Shown one piece after another: positions 1-6,666 of a DNA stretch of 6,770 bases. The notes below the pieces were generated by a model, which saw nothing but the letters and a program-made list of their open reading frames with translations, ran no database searches and was not told where the DNA came from. Source of the stretch: Melioribacter roseus (GTDB lineage: Bacteria; Bacteroidota; Ignavibacteria; Ignavibacteriales; Melioribacteraceae); assembly GCA_020724325.1 (NCBI GenBank), contig DYHC01000112.1, positions 1 to 6,770 on the forward strand. The letters run 5' to 3'. The position numbers were made by a program, and so were the translations under genes. Each line of letters opens with the position of its first letter. Within the stretch, counting starts at the first letter, position 1.

Positions 1-138
1 ACGGTGTGTTTTAAATTTCTTTCTGATAATATAGTCGCGAACAGTTTTTTCATTGATTAAACCACGGCTGGTTAAGAGAAAGTAAACATCATCTGGAATT
101 AATTCGTAAAGAGGATTCTTTTCTAACCTGTCTTCCAT
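1..138 (-). CDS. Hypothetical protein, N-terminal 46 aa only (cut by window edge)
   Basis: On the minus strand an ATG at 138-136 opens a frame with no stop through position 1, giving 46 residues that begin MEDRLEKNPLYELIP. A strong Shine-Dalgarno, GGAGGG at 148-143, lies four bases before the ATG, which is the main reason to believe this short frame. The visible part is charged and probably helical, ends in a basic stretch (IIRKKFKTHR), and shows no signal peptide or membrane segment. I do not recognise the family and assign no function. It is transcribed away from the cas operon, so it is probably the neighbouring chromosomal gene and not part of the CRISPR system. The C-terminal part lies outside the window. 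Confidence 0.72.
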   Translation of the reverse strand, partial: MEDRLEKNPLYELIPDDVYFLLTSRGLINEKTVRDYIIRKKFKTHR

Positions 139-478
139 TTGTCCCTCCAATTTTTTATTAGGTTTTAATTTCAGTAACTGGATTTCCCCTCATAACCCGG
201 TCTAACAATAATGTGTTTAATTCTAAGTTCTAACTATGAATTGAAGAACTTTTTCTCAACAGCACAGATGTGTAGTTTTTTTAGGATAGGGGATAAAAAA
301 ATGCACCGACCTGCATGATTATGCAGTATCTGGAATATGAAGAAGAGTTTTTAAACGAAGATTTTTGTTGCAATTTAAATCTAAATAAGCAAGATTGAAG
401 TATCGTTTTTTATTATACTGCGTTCTACAGAATTCTTCGGGAATGCTATGGTAGTAAAAAGAAAATATAGATTGATTT
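139..478. other. Intergenic region with no recognisable gene
   Basis: This 340-base AT-rich stretch separates the minus-strand partial gene from the tracrRNA terminator. I see no coding frame with a plausible start and ribosome site. The long minus-strand frame across 319-744 runs through the tracrRNA and into cas9 and looks accidental. It presumably holds the promoter of the leftward gene, but I found no convincing -35/-10 pair. One perfect small hairpin is present: CTGCAT at 311-316 pairs with ATGCAG at 321-326 around a GATT loop, of unknown role. No second antirepeat or array fragment was seen. Confidence 0.6.
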
Positions 479-516
479 AAAACAGCAATCCCGATGAAGT
501 TCATCGGGACTACTGT
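479..516 (-). terminator. Rho-independent terminator and 3' hairpin of the tracrRNA
   Basis: Positions 516-482 on the minus strand fold into a hairpin in which 17 bases on each side match around a single central base. Two or three pairs are G-U, and the real loop will be a few bases wider. The stem is GC-rich in the middle (CCCGATG). It is followed on the minus strand by TTTT (482-479, partly in the stem) and AAATC, with a further T-rich stretch about 15 bases on. It doubles as the 3' hairpin that Cas9 tracrRNAs commonly carry. Confidence 0.82.
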
Positions 517-564
517 AAATGTTTTCACAACGCAATAATCCTTATTGTGATTTGCTTCAAAATG
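479..564 (-). ncRNA. tracrRNA of the type II-C system (antisense, divergent from cas9)
   Basis: Read on the minus strand from 564 down, the sequence begins CATTTTGAAGCAAATCACAA. This matches the 3' part of the array repeat (CATTTTGAAAGCAAATCACAAC) with one A missing and the final C not matched. Paired with the 5' end of a minus-strand repeat transcript it gives about 21 base pairs, including one terminal G-U and one bulged U. The next bases are TAAGGATTATTGCG, where AATAA and TTATT (546-534) can form a 5-bp hairpin around GGA. The CAATAAGG junction is the same as in the Neisseria meningitidis tracrRNA. An unpaired GTTGTGAAAACATTTA then leads into a long terminator hairpin. Family knowledge: tracrRNA pairs with pre-crRNA, recruits RNase III and anchors crRNA in Cas9. 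The 5' end is inferred. From the -10 candidate it may lie near 561, giving an RNA of about 80-86 nt. Only the strand-specific order antirepeat, junction hairpin, terminator makes sense as a tracrRNA. Confidence 0.9.
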
Positions 565-575
565 CTGGTTATAAC
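545..575. promoter_or_regulatory. Candidate overlapping divergent promoter for tracrRNA (-) and cas9 (+)
   Basis: The palindrome GTTATAAC at 568-575 reads TATAAC on both strands (570-575 on plus, 573-568 on minus), a good -10 box each way. On plus, TTGTGA at 545-550 could be a -35, with a long 19-base gap. This would start cas9 mRNA near 582. On minus, start would be near 561, at the first bases of the antirepeat, which fits the tracrRNA boundary. No good minus-strand -35 is visible at the standard distance. If right, the plus -35 sits inside the antirepeat, so the two promoters would exclude each other. The motifs are short and the DNA AT-rich, so this is a hypothesis. The expected phylum may also use a different promoter consensus. 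Confidence 0.35.
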
Positions 576-610
576 ATAAAAAATTTGATACAAAAACAAA
601 AGAGGTTACT

Positions 611-3600
611 ATGAAAAAAGTATTGGGAATTGATCTTGGAGTTTCTTCAATCGGCTGGGCATTAGTTGGTGAAGAAGAGAAACAAATACTCGGCATGGGA
701 AGCAGAATTATTCCTTTAACAACAGACGATAAAGATGAATTCACAAAAGGTAATGCAATATCTAAAAACCAAAAGAGAACTCTTAAACGAACTCAAAGAA
801 AAGGTTATGACCGTTATCAATTGAGAAGACAGAATCTAATTGAAGTCTTAAAACAAAAGAATATGCTTCCAGATTTAGATTTGAGAAAGCTTCCTAAACT
901 TGAACTATGGAAAATTAGAAACGACGCAGTCAATAACAAATTATCGCTTAAAGAGGTTGGCAGAATTCTACTTCATCTTAATCAAAAAAGGGGTTATAAA
1001 AGCAGCAGAAGCGAGGCAAACCTCGATAAAAAGGATACAGAATATGTGGAAGAAGTAAAAAGTAGATATGAAAAACTAAAAGAAAGCAAATTAACGATAG
1101 GACAAAAATTTTATAGGGAGTTGTGCAACAATCAATTTTACAGAATCAAAGAACAAGTCTTTCCGCGTGAAGGATATGTGGAAGAATTCAATTTAATAAT
1201 GAGGAATCAACAAAAATTTTATCCCGAATTAATTACAGATAAACTAATAGAAAAGATAAGGGACGAGATTATTTACTATCAAAGAAAATTAAAATCCCAA
1301 AAAAGTCTAGTATCTGTTTGTGAATTCGAAGGGTTCTGGACAAAGATTAATACAAACGGAAAAGAGAAAGAACTTTTTGTCGGGCCAAAAGTTGCACCTA
1401 AAAGTTCCCCATTATTCCAAGTATGCAAAATTTGGGAAACCATTAACAACATTTCGTTAAGAAGAAAAACTGGAGAATATCTGGAAATCGCATTGGGTAA
1501 GAAACAAGAAATATTCGAATACATGAATAACAATGAAAAACTCAGTTACACCGAATTATTAAAAATTCTCGGATTAAAGAAGGATGATGTTTATGGCAAC
1601 AAACAATTGGTAAACGGGCTTCAAGGTAATAAAACAAAAGTTGCAATCATGAATTGCTTTAACAATACGGAGAGTTACAAAAATCTTTTTGGCTTCGAGA
1701 TGATTATTAAAGAATATGATGAAGAAGGATACCTTGTTGATAAAAGTACCGGCGAAGTGATCGGTTCAAAAAAGAAAAAACTAATTACACCGGAAGTTGA
1801 AACAGAACCCTTCTACAAATTATGGCATTCTGTCTATTCAATAAACGAAAAAGATGAATGCAAAAATGCATTGATAAAAAAGTTTGGCATATCAGAAGAA
1901 ACCGCGATAAAATTATCATCACTCGATTTTACCAAACAAGGGTTCGGAAACAAATCCCATAGGGCAATGAGAAAAATCATCCCATATTTAATGGAAGGTG
2001 ACAAATACGCCGATGCTTGCTCGTATGCCGGATACAATCATTCTTCTTCCTTAACAAAACAAGAAAATTACGAAAGGAGATTGCTCGATAAATTAAAACC
2101 GATAGAGAAAAATAGTTTGCGGCAGCCCGTTGTTGAAAAAATTCTTAATCAGATGGTAAACGTTGTGAATGCTGCAATTGATAAATATGGAAAGCCCGAT
2201 GAAATAAGAATTGAACTTGCACGGGAATTAAAGCAAAGTAAGGACGAAAGAAACGATGCATATAAAAGTATGAACGAACGTGCGCGTGAAAATAAAACGA
2301 TTGAAAAAGAATTAGCTGAATACGGTTTAAGAGCGACAAGAAATAATATTATCAAGTGGCGGCTATACCACGAAATCAGTAATGAAGAGAAAAAACAAAA
2401 TGCTATTTGTATATACTGTGGGCAACCGATTTCGTTCACATCGGCAATACTCGGTGAAGAAGTTGAGGTGGAACACATTATACCAAGATCAAGATTGTTC
2501 GATGATTCGCAAAGCACTAAAACACTGGCGCATAAAAAATGCAACTCGAACAAAAAGGACCAAACGGCATACGATTTCATGCGTTCAAAATCGGATTCGG
2601 AACTTGAGGATTACGTCGAACGGATTAATACGCTTTACAAGAATCATATAATAGGCAAAACAAAGAGAGATAAGCTCCTTATGCCGGGAGATAAAATTCC
2701 AACAGATTTCATCGACAGGCAGTTGCGTCAGACACAATATATATCCAGAAAGGCGCGGGAAATACTTCAAAGTATCTGCCACAATGTTTGGGCAACAAGC
2801 GGTAATGTTACTTCTGAACTACGACATATTTGGGGATGGGATGAAGTATTAATGAACTTACAGCTGCCAAAATACCGCGAACTTGGTTTAACGGAAATAA
2901 TCGAGATAAATCAGAACGGCAGCAAATACAAAAAAGAAATTATTAAAGGATGGACAAAGCGTGACGATCACCGGCATCATGCTGTTGATGCGTTAACAAT
3001 TGCTTGTACAAAACAAGGATATATTCAGCGCTTTAACACACTAAATAGTAGTAAAGTACGGAATAATATGTTAAGAGAAATAGAAGAAGCCGAGCACGAA
3101 TTTGATAAAAACAAAAATTTATTGGAAAACTACATCTATTCCAAAAAACGTTTTACAACTAAAGAGGTTGAAAAAGAAGTAGAAAAAATTTTGGTCTCAT
3201 TCAAAGCGGGGAAAAAAGTTGCTTCAATTGGAAAAAGGAAGATAAAAAAAGACGGTAGGAAAACCGTAGTTCAAACAGGAATAATTATTCCAAGAGGTGC
3301 GCTAAGTGAGGAAAGTGTTTATGGTAAAATAAAAGTCATTGATAGGGAAAAGCCCGTGAAATATCTTTTCGAAAATCCGCACTTGATATTTAAGCCATAC
3401 ATTAAAACTCTTGTTGAAGAAAGACTTCATAAACATGATAACGACCCTAAAAGCGCACTTGCTTCTCTAAAGAAAAATCCGATTTATCTTGATAAAGAAA
3501 AAACGGTTGAGCTGAAATATGCCACTTGTTTTAGCGAAGAAGTAATTATCAAATACCCATTAGGTGCTGGACAAGGAATGTTGTTTGATGGGAAAGAAAA

Positions 3601-4381
3601 TGAAGAAAAAGCTATAAAAGTTCTACGATCTGTAATAGATAATGCTGTTCAAGAAAAAATTAAGAATAGATTATTTGATAAAGATGGTAAATATGTTAAA
3701 ACGAGAGAAGCTTTTAAAGATTTAGAAAACAATCCGCTATGGTATAATGAAGAAAAAAGAATTCCAATTAAAAGTGTAAGATGTTTGACGGGGCTTTCTA
3801 AAGTAGAAGCCGTAAAGAAAGATGAAGCAGGTAATGAAATTGGTTTTGTTAAGCCGGGCAACAATCATCACCTTGCAATATATATTGATGAAGAAGGCAA
3901 CAAGCAATTAAATATATGCTCTTTCTGGCATGCCGTTGAAAGAAAGAAATACGGTTTGCCTATTATTATTAAAAATCCGGCAGAAGTAATTGATATGATC
4001 CTTGCAGAAGAAGATGAAGAAAAATATCCGGATAGTTTCCTTGAAAAACTTCCCGATGGCAAATGGACATTCCTTGAAAGCTTCCAGCAAAACGAAATGT
4101 TTTTGCTTGGAATAAACAAGGAAGCATTTGAAGAAGCAATATCAAGAAATGATTATCCTTTCATAAGTAATTATTTGTACCGGGTGCAAAAGTTAGCTGT
4201 GATAGGCAAACAATTAAATATTGTTTTTAGACATCACCTTGAAACAAAACTTGAGGATGATGATAACACTAAGCAAAGTAAAAGATTCTATCTTATTCAA
4301 AGTTTGGGAGCGCTGGAATCATTATCTCCACAAAAAGTAATGATAAATTATTTGGGAGAAATTGTTACAAACAGTAAATGA
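611..4381 (+). CDS. cas9: Cas9 endonuclease, type II-C, 1256 aa
   Basis: RNA-guided DNA endonuclease that uses crRNA:tracrRNA to cut both strands of invading DNA in the cytoplasm. Visible domains: RuvC-I at the N-terminus (GIDLGVSSIGW, D8); an arginine-rich bridge helix about 52-75; the recognition lobe to about 500; RuvC-II (IRIELAREL, E535); HNH about 595-660 with VEHIIPRS (H622) and CNSNKK (N645); RuvC-III (HHAVDALTIAC, H790 and D793); then a C-terminal PAM-interacting region with GFVKPGNNHH near 1079-1088 and SFWHAVERKKYG near 1104-1115. All residues expected for both nuclease sites are present, so the enzyme looks active. The HNH has a CxxC (600, 603) and HxxC (641, 644), possibly a zinc site. 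Start: ATG at 611 is preceded by AGAGG at 601-605, five bases away, and RuvC-I begins at once. The length is in the mid range for II-C. First gene of the cas operon, divergent from the tracrRNA. PAM cannot be read from this sequence. Confidence 0.97.
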   Translation: MKKVLGIDLGVSSIGWALVGEEEKQILGMGSRIIPLTTDDKDEFTKGNAISKNQKRTLKRTQRKGYDRYQLRRQNLIEVLKQKNMLPDLDLRKLPKLELWKIRNDAVNNKLSLKEVGRILLHLNQKRGYKSSRSEANLDKKDTEYVEEVKSRYEKLKESKLTIGQKFYRELCNNQFYRIKEQVFPREGYVEEFNLIMRNQQKFYPELITDKLIEKIRDEIIYYQRKLKSQKSLVSVCEFEGFWTKINTNGKEKELFVGPKVAPKSSPLFQVCKIWETINNISLRRKTGEYLEIALGKKQEIFEYMNNNEKLSYTELLKILGLKKDDVYGNKQLVNGLQGNKTKVAIMNCFNNTESYKNLFGFEMIIKEYDEEGYLVDKSTGEVIGSKKKKLITPEVETEPFYKLWHSVYSINEKDECKNALIKKFGISEETAIKLSSLDFTKQGFGNKSHRAMRKIIPYLMEGDKYADACSYAGYNHSSSLTKQENYERRLLDKLKPIEKNSLRQPVVEKILNQMVNVVNAAIDKYGKPDEIRIELARELKQSKDERNDAYKSMNERARENKTIEKELAEYGLRATRNNIIKWRLYHEISNEEKKQNAICIYCGQPISFTSAILGEEVEVEHIIPRSRLFDDSQSTKTLAHKKCNSNKKDQTAYDFMRSKSDSELEDYVERINTLYKNHIIGKTKRDKLLMPGDKIPTDFIDRQLRQTQYISRKAREILQSICHNVWATSGNVTSELRHIWGWDEVLMNLQLPKYRELGLTEIIEINQNGSKYKKEIIKGWTKRDDHRHHAVDALTIACTKQGYIQRFNTLNSSKVRNNMLREIEEAEHEFDKNKNLLENYIYSKKRFTTKEVEKEVEKILVSFKAGKKVASIGKRKIKKDGRKTVVQTGIIIPRGALSEESVYGKIKVIDREKPVKYLFENPHLIFKPYIKTLVEERLHKHDNDPKSALASLKKNPIYLDKEKTVELKYATCFSEEVIIKYPLGAGQGMLFDGKENEEKAIKVLRSVIDNAVQEKIKNRLFDKDGKYVKTREAFKDLENNPLWYNEEKRIPIKSVRCLTGLSKVEAVKKDEAGNEIGFVKPGNNHHLAIYIDEEGNKQLNICSFWHAVERKKYGLPIIIKNPAEVIDMILAEEDEEKYPDSFLEKLPDGKWTFLESFQQNEMFLLGINKEAFEEAISRNDYPFISNYLYRVQKLAVIGKQLNIVFRHHLETKLEDDDNTKQSKRFYLIQSLGALESLSPQKVMINYLGEIVTNSK

Positions 4382-4400
4382 ATGATTAATGATTCCCAGC

Positions 4401-4462
4401 CCATAGATCAATCTATGGACCGGGGTAAATGCAAAAACAAACAAATAATCGTTTCAACGATT
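4401..4462 (+). promoter_or_regulatory. Two-hairpin leader between cas9 and cas1
   Basis: The 100-base gap between cas9 and cas1 holds two perfect short inverted repeats. The first is CCATAGAT (4401-4408) with ATCTATGG (4411-4418). The second is AATCGTT (4447-4453) with AACGATT (4456-4462), which lies 19 bases before the cas1 ATG and is followed by TTAAAAAAGAG. The second hairpin and its A-rich tail closely resemble the one ahead of the transposase gene (5614-5640). No U-tract follows either stem, so they are not typical terminators. They may tune cas1 translation or be a relic of an IS200-like left end. The inverted repeats are plain to see; the function is inferred. Confidence 0.5.
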
Positions 4463-4481
4463 TTAAAAAAGAGTATCAATC

Positions 4482-5486
4482 ATGATAAAACGAACACTAT
4501 ATTTCGGCAACCCTGCATACCTTTCAAAAAAGAACGAGCAGCTTGTTGTGAAAAGTAAAGAACAAGATTATGAGCATGATCAAGGGAAAGTATTGGATAC
4601 TGAAAAAACCGATTCGAATAAAGTTGCAGAGAAAAAAGAAGGATGGTTAGAAAAGCGGAAGGATATTACCAAAGACATATTAAATACAATACCAATTGAA
4701 GACATAGGAATTGTAATATTGGATAACGGTCAGATTACAATAACGCACGGCGCACTTTCTTCCCTTCTCGATAACAACGCAGCTGTTGTAACTTGTTCAA
4801 ATACACATATGCCCAACGGATTGTTTTTACCGCTTGCCGGAAATACAGAGCAGAATGAAAAGTTTAGAGCACAGATCAATTCTTCCGAACCGCTTAGAAA
4901 ACAATTATGGCAGCAGACAATCACCGCCAAGATAAGGAATCAAGCGGCTATACTTAGAGAAAGAAACGTTCCTATCAACAACATGATAACATGGGCAAAA
5001 AAGGTCCGTTCCGGCGACCCGGATAACTACGAAGGACGCGCCGCGGCTTATTACTGGAAAAACTTTTTCCCGATTATAGAAGGTTTTATACGGGATAGAA
5101 ACGGTGAACCGCCTAACAATTTATTCAACTACGGATATGCGATATTAAGAGCAATAACAGCGCGGGGACTTGTTGGTTCCGGCTTGCTGCCAACGTTAGG
5201 AATACATCATGCAAACAAGTACAACGCATACTGTCTTGCGGACGATATTATGGAACCATACCGCCCCTATGTTGACAGGATAGTTTTCCAAATGGTTTAC
5301 AACGGCGAAGATTTTTACGAATTAACTCCATCTATAAAAAAGCAGTTATTGCAAATCGGTACAGAAGAAATAATAATTGCGGGCGAAAGAAGTCCGCTTA
5401 TGGTAGGAATGCAGCGAACAACCGCATCGTTGGCAAAATGCTTTGAAGGGACGGCAAGAAAGATTACTTACCCGGAAATAGCATAA
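4482..5486 (+). CDS. cas1: Cas1 integrase of type II-C CRISPR adaptation, 334 aa
   Basis: Metal-dependent integrase that, in complex with Cas2, inserts new spacers into the array. The N-terminal beta domain starts MIKRTLYFGNPAYLS and resumes at IPIEDIGIVILDN (70-82). The helical catalytic domain contains DNYEGRAAAYYW (181-192, E184), PPNNLFNYGYAILR (210-223), LGIHHANKYNAY (239-250, H242/H243) and LADDIMEPYRP (252-262, D255 or E258). These supply the expected Glu-His-acid metal site. The protein is a little longer than the roughly 300 aa I expect for the family. The excess is a lysine- and glutamate-rich linker at about 25-65 joining the first strands to the rest. Start: ATG at 4482 gives the canonical N-terminus although only a weak purine run (AAAGAG) lies ahead. 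It sits 100 bases after cas9 on the same strand. A transposase gene separates it from cas2, its usual direct neighbour. Confidence 0.96.
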   Translation: MIKRTLYFGNPAYLSKKNEQLVVKSKEQDYEHDQGKVLDTEKTDSNKVAEKKEGWLEKRKDITKDILNTIPIEDIGIVILDNGQITITHGALSSLLDNNAAVVTCSNTHMPNGLFLPLAGNTEQNEKFRAQINSSEPLRKQLWQQTITAKIRNQAAILRERNVPINNMITWAKKVRSGDPDNYEGRAAAYYWKNFFPIIEGFIRDRNGEPPNNLFNYGYAILRAITARGLVGSGLLPTLGIHHANKYNAYCLADDIMEPYRPYVDRIVFQMVYNGEDFYELTPSIKKQLLQIGTEEIIIAGERSPLMVGMQRTTASLAKCFEGTARKITYPEIA

Positions 5487-5533
5487 ACAATTATATCGGT
5501 TGGATGCGTACCTGTTTTTGTTGTATATACCAA

Positions 5534-5553
5534 GATAAATAAGGTGTTAATAA
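5534..5553 (+). repeat. Direct repeat, left copy
   Basis: GATAAAT (5534-5540), one A, then AGGTGTTAATAA (5542-5553). The right copy has GATAAAT, then CG, then the same 12 bases. The copies flank the transposase gene about 620 bases apart. IS200/IS605 transposition should not create such repeats, so they may be parts of the two element ends, or a trace of an older duplication of the sequence before cas2. Confidence 0.6.
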
Positions 5554-5588
5554 TCCCGAATATATTAACACCGGAATTTATTCCGGTG
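5543..5588 (+). promoter_or_regulatory. Two mutually exclusive hairpins after cas1 (element left end)
   Basis: GGTGTTAATA (5543-5552) pairs perfectly with TATTAACACC (5563-5572). CACCGGAA (5569-5576) pairs perfectly with TTCCGGTG (5581-5588) around a TTTA loop. The CACC at 5569-5572 belongs to both stems, so only one can form fully at a time. This may be an IS200-type left-end structure or an attenuator-like switch in the cas mRNA. Neither stem is followed by a U-tract, which argues against a simple terminator. Confidence 0.5.
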
Positions 5589-5613
5589 AAGACACGCAAA
5601 TAAATAAGCACAC

Positions 5614-5645
5614 AAACCGTTTTAACGGTTTAACAAAAAAGGAGG
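5614..5645 (+). promoter_or_regulatory. Hairpin and strong ribosome site before the transposase gene
   Basis: AAACCGTT (5614-5621) pairs with AACGGTTT (5624-5631). An A-rich spacer follows, then a near-perfect Shine-Dalgarno AGGAGG (5640-5645), five bases from the ATG at 5651. It is the strongest ribosome site of the cas operon and fixes the start of the transposase. Hairpins just ahead of the ribosome site are known to restrain translation in IS200. The same role is inferred here. Confidence 0.6.
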
Positions 5646-5650
5646 TAGCA

Positions 5651-6096
5651 ATGTCCCTGCACTCTTATTCAAAATGCTGGCTTCATTTAATTTGGGGAAC
5701 ACTTAACAGGGAACCGCTTATTGCCACAAGAGAAACAAGAAAAGAAGTTTCAGAATATCTTTATGAATATTCTACATCAAAAAAAATATAATGAAAAAGA
5801 ATTACGTAAACAGTGAACATGTTCATGCAATAATCGACCTGCCGACAAACCTATCGATTGAAGAAGTTATGCATTTGCTAAAAGGTAGTTCATCTCATTG
5901 GATAAACAACAAAAAATATTTTGCTGCTAAATTCAATTGGGGAAGAGGTTATGCTGCATTATCTGTTCCGGAATCGGCTCTTGATAAAGTTGTAAAATAT
6001 ATTGAAGGACAGGAAGAACATCATAGAACCAAGAGCTTCCTTGAAGAATATGAAGCGTTTATCAAGGTATATGGGATGAAATATCTTGCCGATTAA
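5651..6096 (+). CDS. tnpA: IS200/IS605-family Y1 (HUH) transposase, split by a -1 frame break
   Basis: Single-strand DNA transposase of the HUH/Y1 class. The first frame (5651-5791, 46 aa) gives the family N-terminus, with SKCWLHLIWGTLNREPLI, and ends at TAA 5789-5791. The second frame (to 6096) carries the catalytic part: NSEHVHAIIDLP with the HUH pair, KGSSSHWIN, FNWGRGYAALS, and KYIEGQEEHH with the likely nucleophile tyrosine. Joining the frames by a -1 shift in the A8 run at 5779-5786 gives 148 aa, close to the usual ~150, with HUH at 57-59 and tyrosine at 117. All catalytic residues are intact, so only the frame is broken. Either an A was lost from the run (mutation or sequencing error), or the shift is programmed. 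The ATG at 5791 overlaps the stop, but alone would give a protein of 101 aa lacking the first strand. Lies between cas1 and cas2, same strand. Confidence 0.85.
5779..5786 (+). other. A8 run containing an A_AAA_AAA -1 slippery heptamer
   Basis: In the frame of the first transposase segment the codons are TCA AAA AAA ATA TAA. The heptamer A_AAA_AAA (5779-5785) is the textbook -1 slippery form used by several insertion sequences. Slippage there leads directly into the second segment and restores the family sequence (STSKKNIMKKNYVNSEH). An A8 run could also permit RNA polymerase slippage. I did not find a clear downstream hairpin. Confidence 0.5.
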
Positions 6097-6101
6097 TGAT
6101 A

Positions 6102-6542
<441 letters not shown>

Positions 6543-6561
6543 ATATTTTTCTGGTAAAAAT

Positions 6562-6585
6562 AAAAGCCCCGTAAAAGGGGCTTTT
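6562..6585. terminator. Two-way rho-independent terminator between cas2 and the array
   Basis: AAAAGCCCC (6562-6570) pairs perfectly with GGGGCTTTT (6577-6585) around a GTAAAA loop. On plus the stem is followed by CATTTTTT, and on minus by ATTTTTACC. It can therefore stop the cas operon 20 bases after cas2 and also stop array transcripts arriving from the right. This fits the array being read on the minus strand, as the tracrRNA pairing requires. Confidence 0.9.
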
Positions 6586-6624
6586 CATTTTTTCAATCCT
6601 AAAACCGCCGTAAGCTATTTAATT

Positions 6625-6666
6625 TTAACAATCTTAACCTCCCTACGTTGGTATTAAGATTGTCAA
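6625..6666. repeat. Inverted repeat joining the array-end flank and the first CRISPR repeat
   Basis: TTAACAATCTTAACC (6625-6639) is the reverse complement of 6650-6666 inside the first repeat, apart from one mismatch and a 2-base gap. The core ACAATCTTAA (6628-6637) against TTAAGATTGT (6654-6663) is perfect. In a minus-strand transcript the last repeat could fold on to this flank, forming a hairpin at the 3' end of the pre-crRNA. It could also be a decayed inverted fragment of a repeat. Confidence 0.6.

Noticed and set aside
311..326. CTGCAT/ATGCAG hairpin in the left intergenic region
   Set aside because: Perfect but only 6 bp, without U-tract, partner repeat or link to a gene; kept only as a note in the intergenic entry.
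319..744. Minus-strand open frame of 141 aa
   Set aside because: It runs across the tracrRNA, its terminator and the start of cas9, has no recognisable domain, and is best explained as chance.
2149..2580. Minus-strand open frames inside cas9 (143 aa and several shorter ones)
   Set aside because: They lie opposite conserved RuvC-II and HNH coding sequence, show no ribosome site or family motif, and are cysteine/serine/phenylalanine-rich as expected of antisense shadows.
5791..6096. Second transposase segment as an independent 101-aa gene
   Set aside because: It lacks the first strand and helix of the Y1 fold, which are encoded directly upstream in another frame, and has no ribosome site of its own apart from overlap with the preceding stop.
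6623..6639. Possible second tracrRNA antirepeat next to the array
   Set aside because: It is complementary to the part of the repeat that is not used if the array is read on minus, no terminator-linked tracrRNA tail follows on plus, and the 479-564 RNA already meets all criteria.
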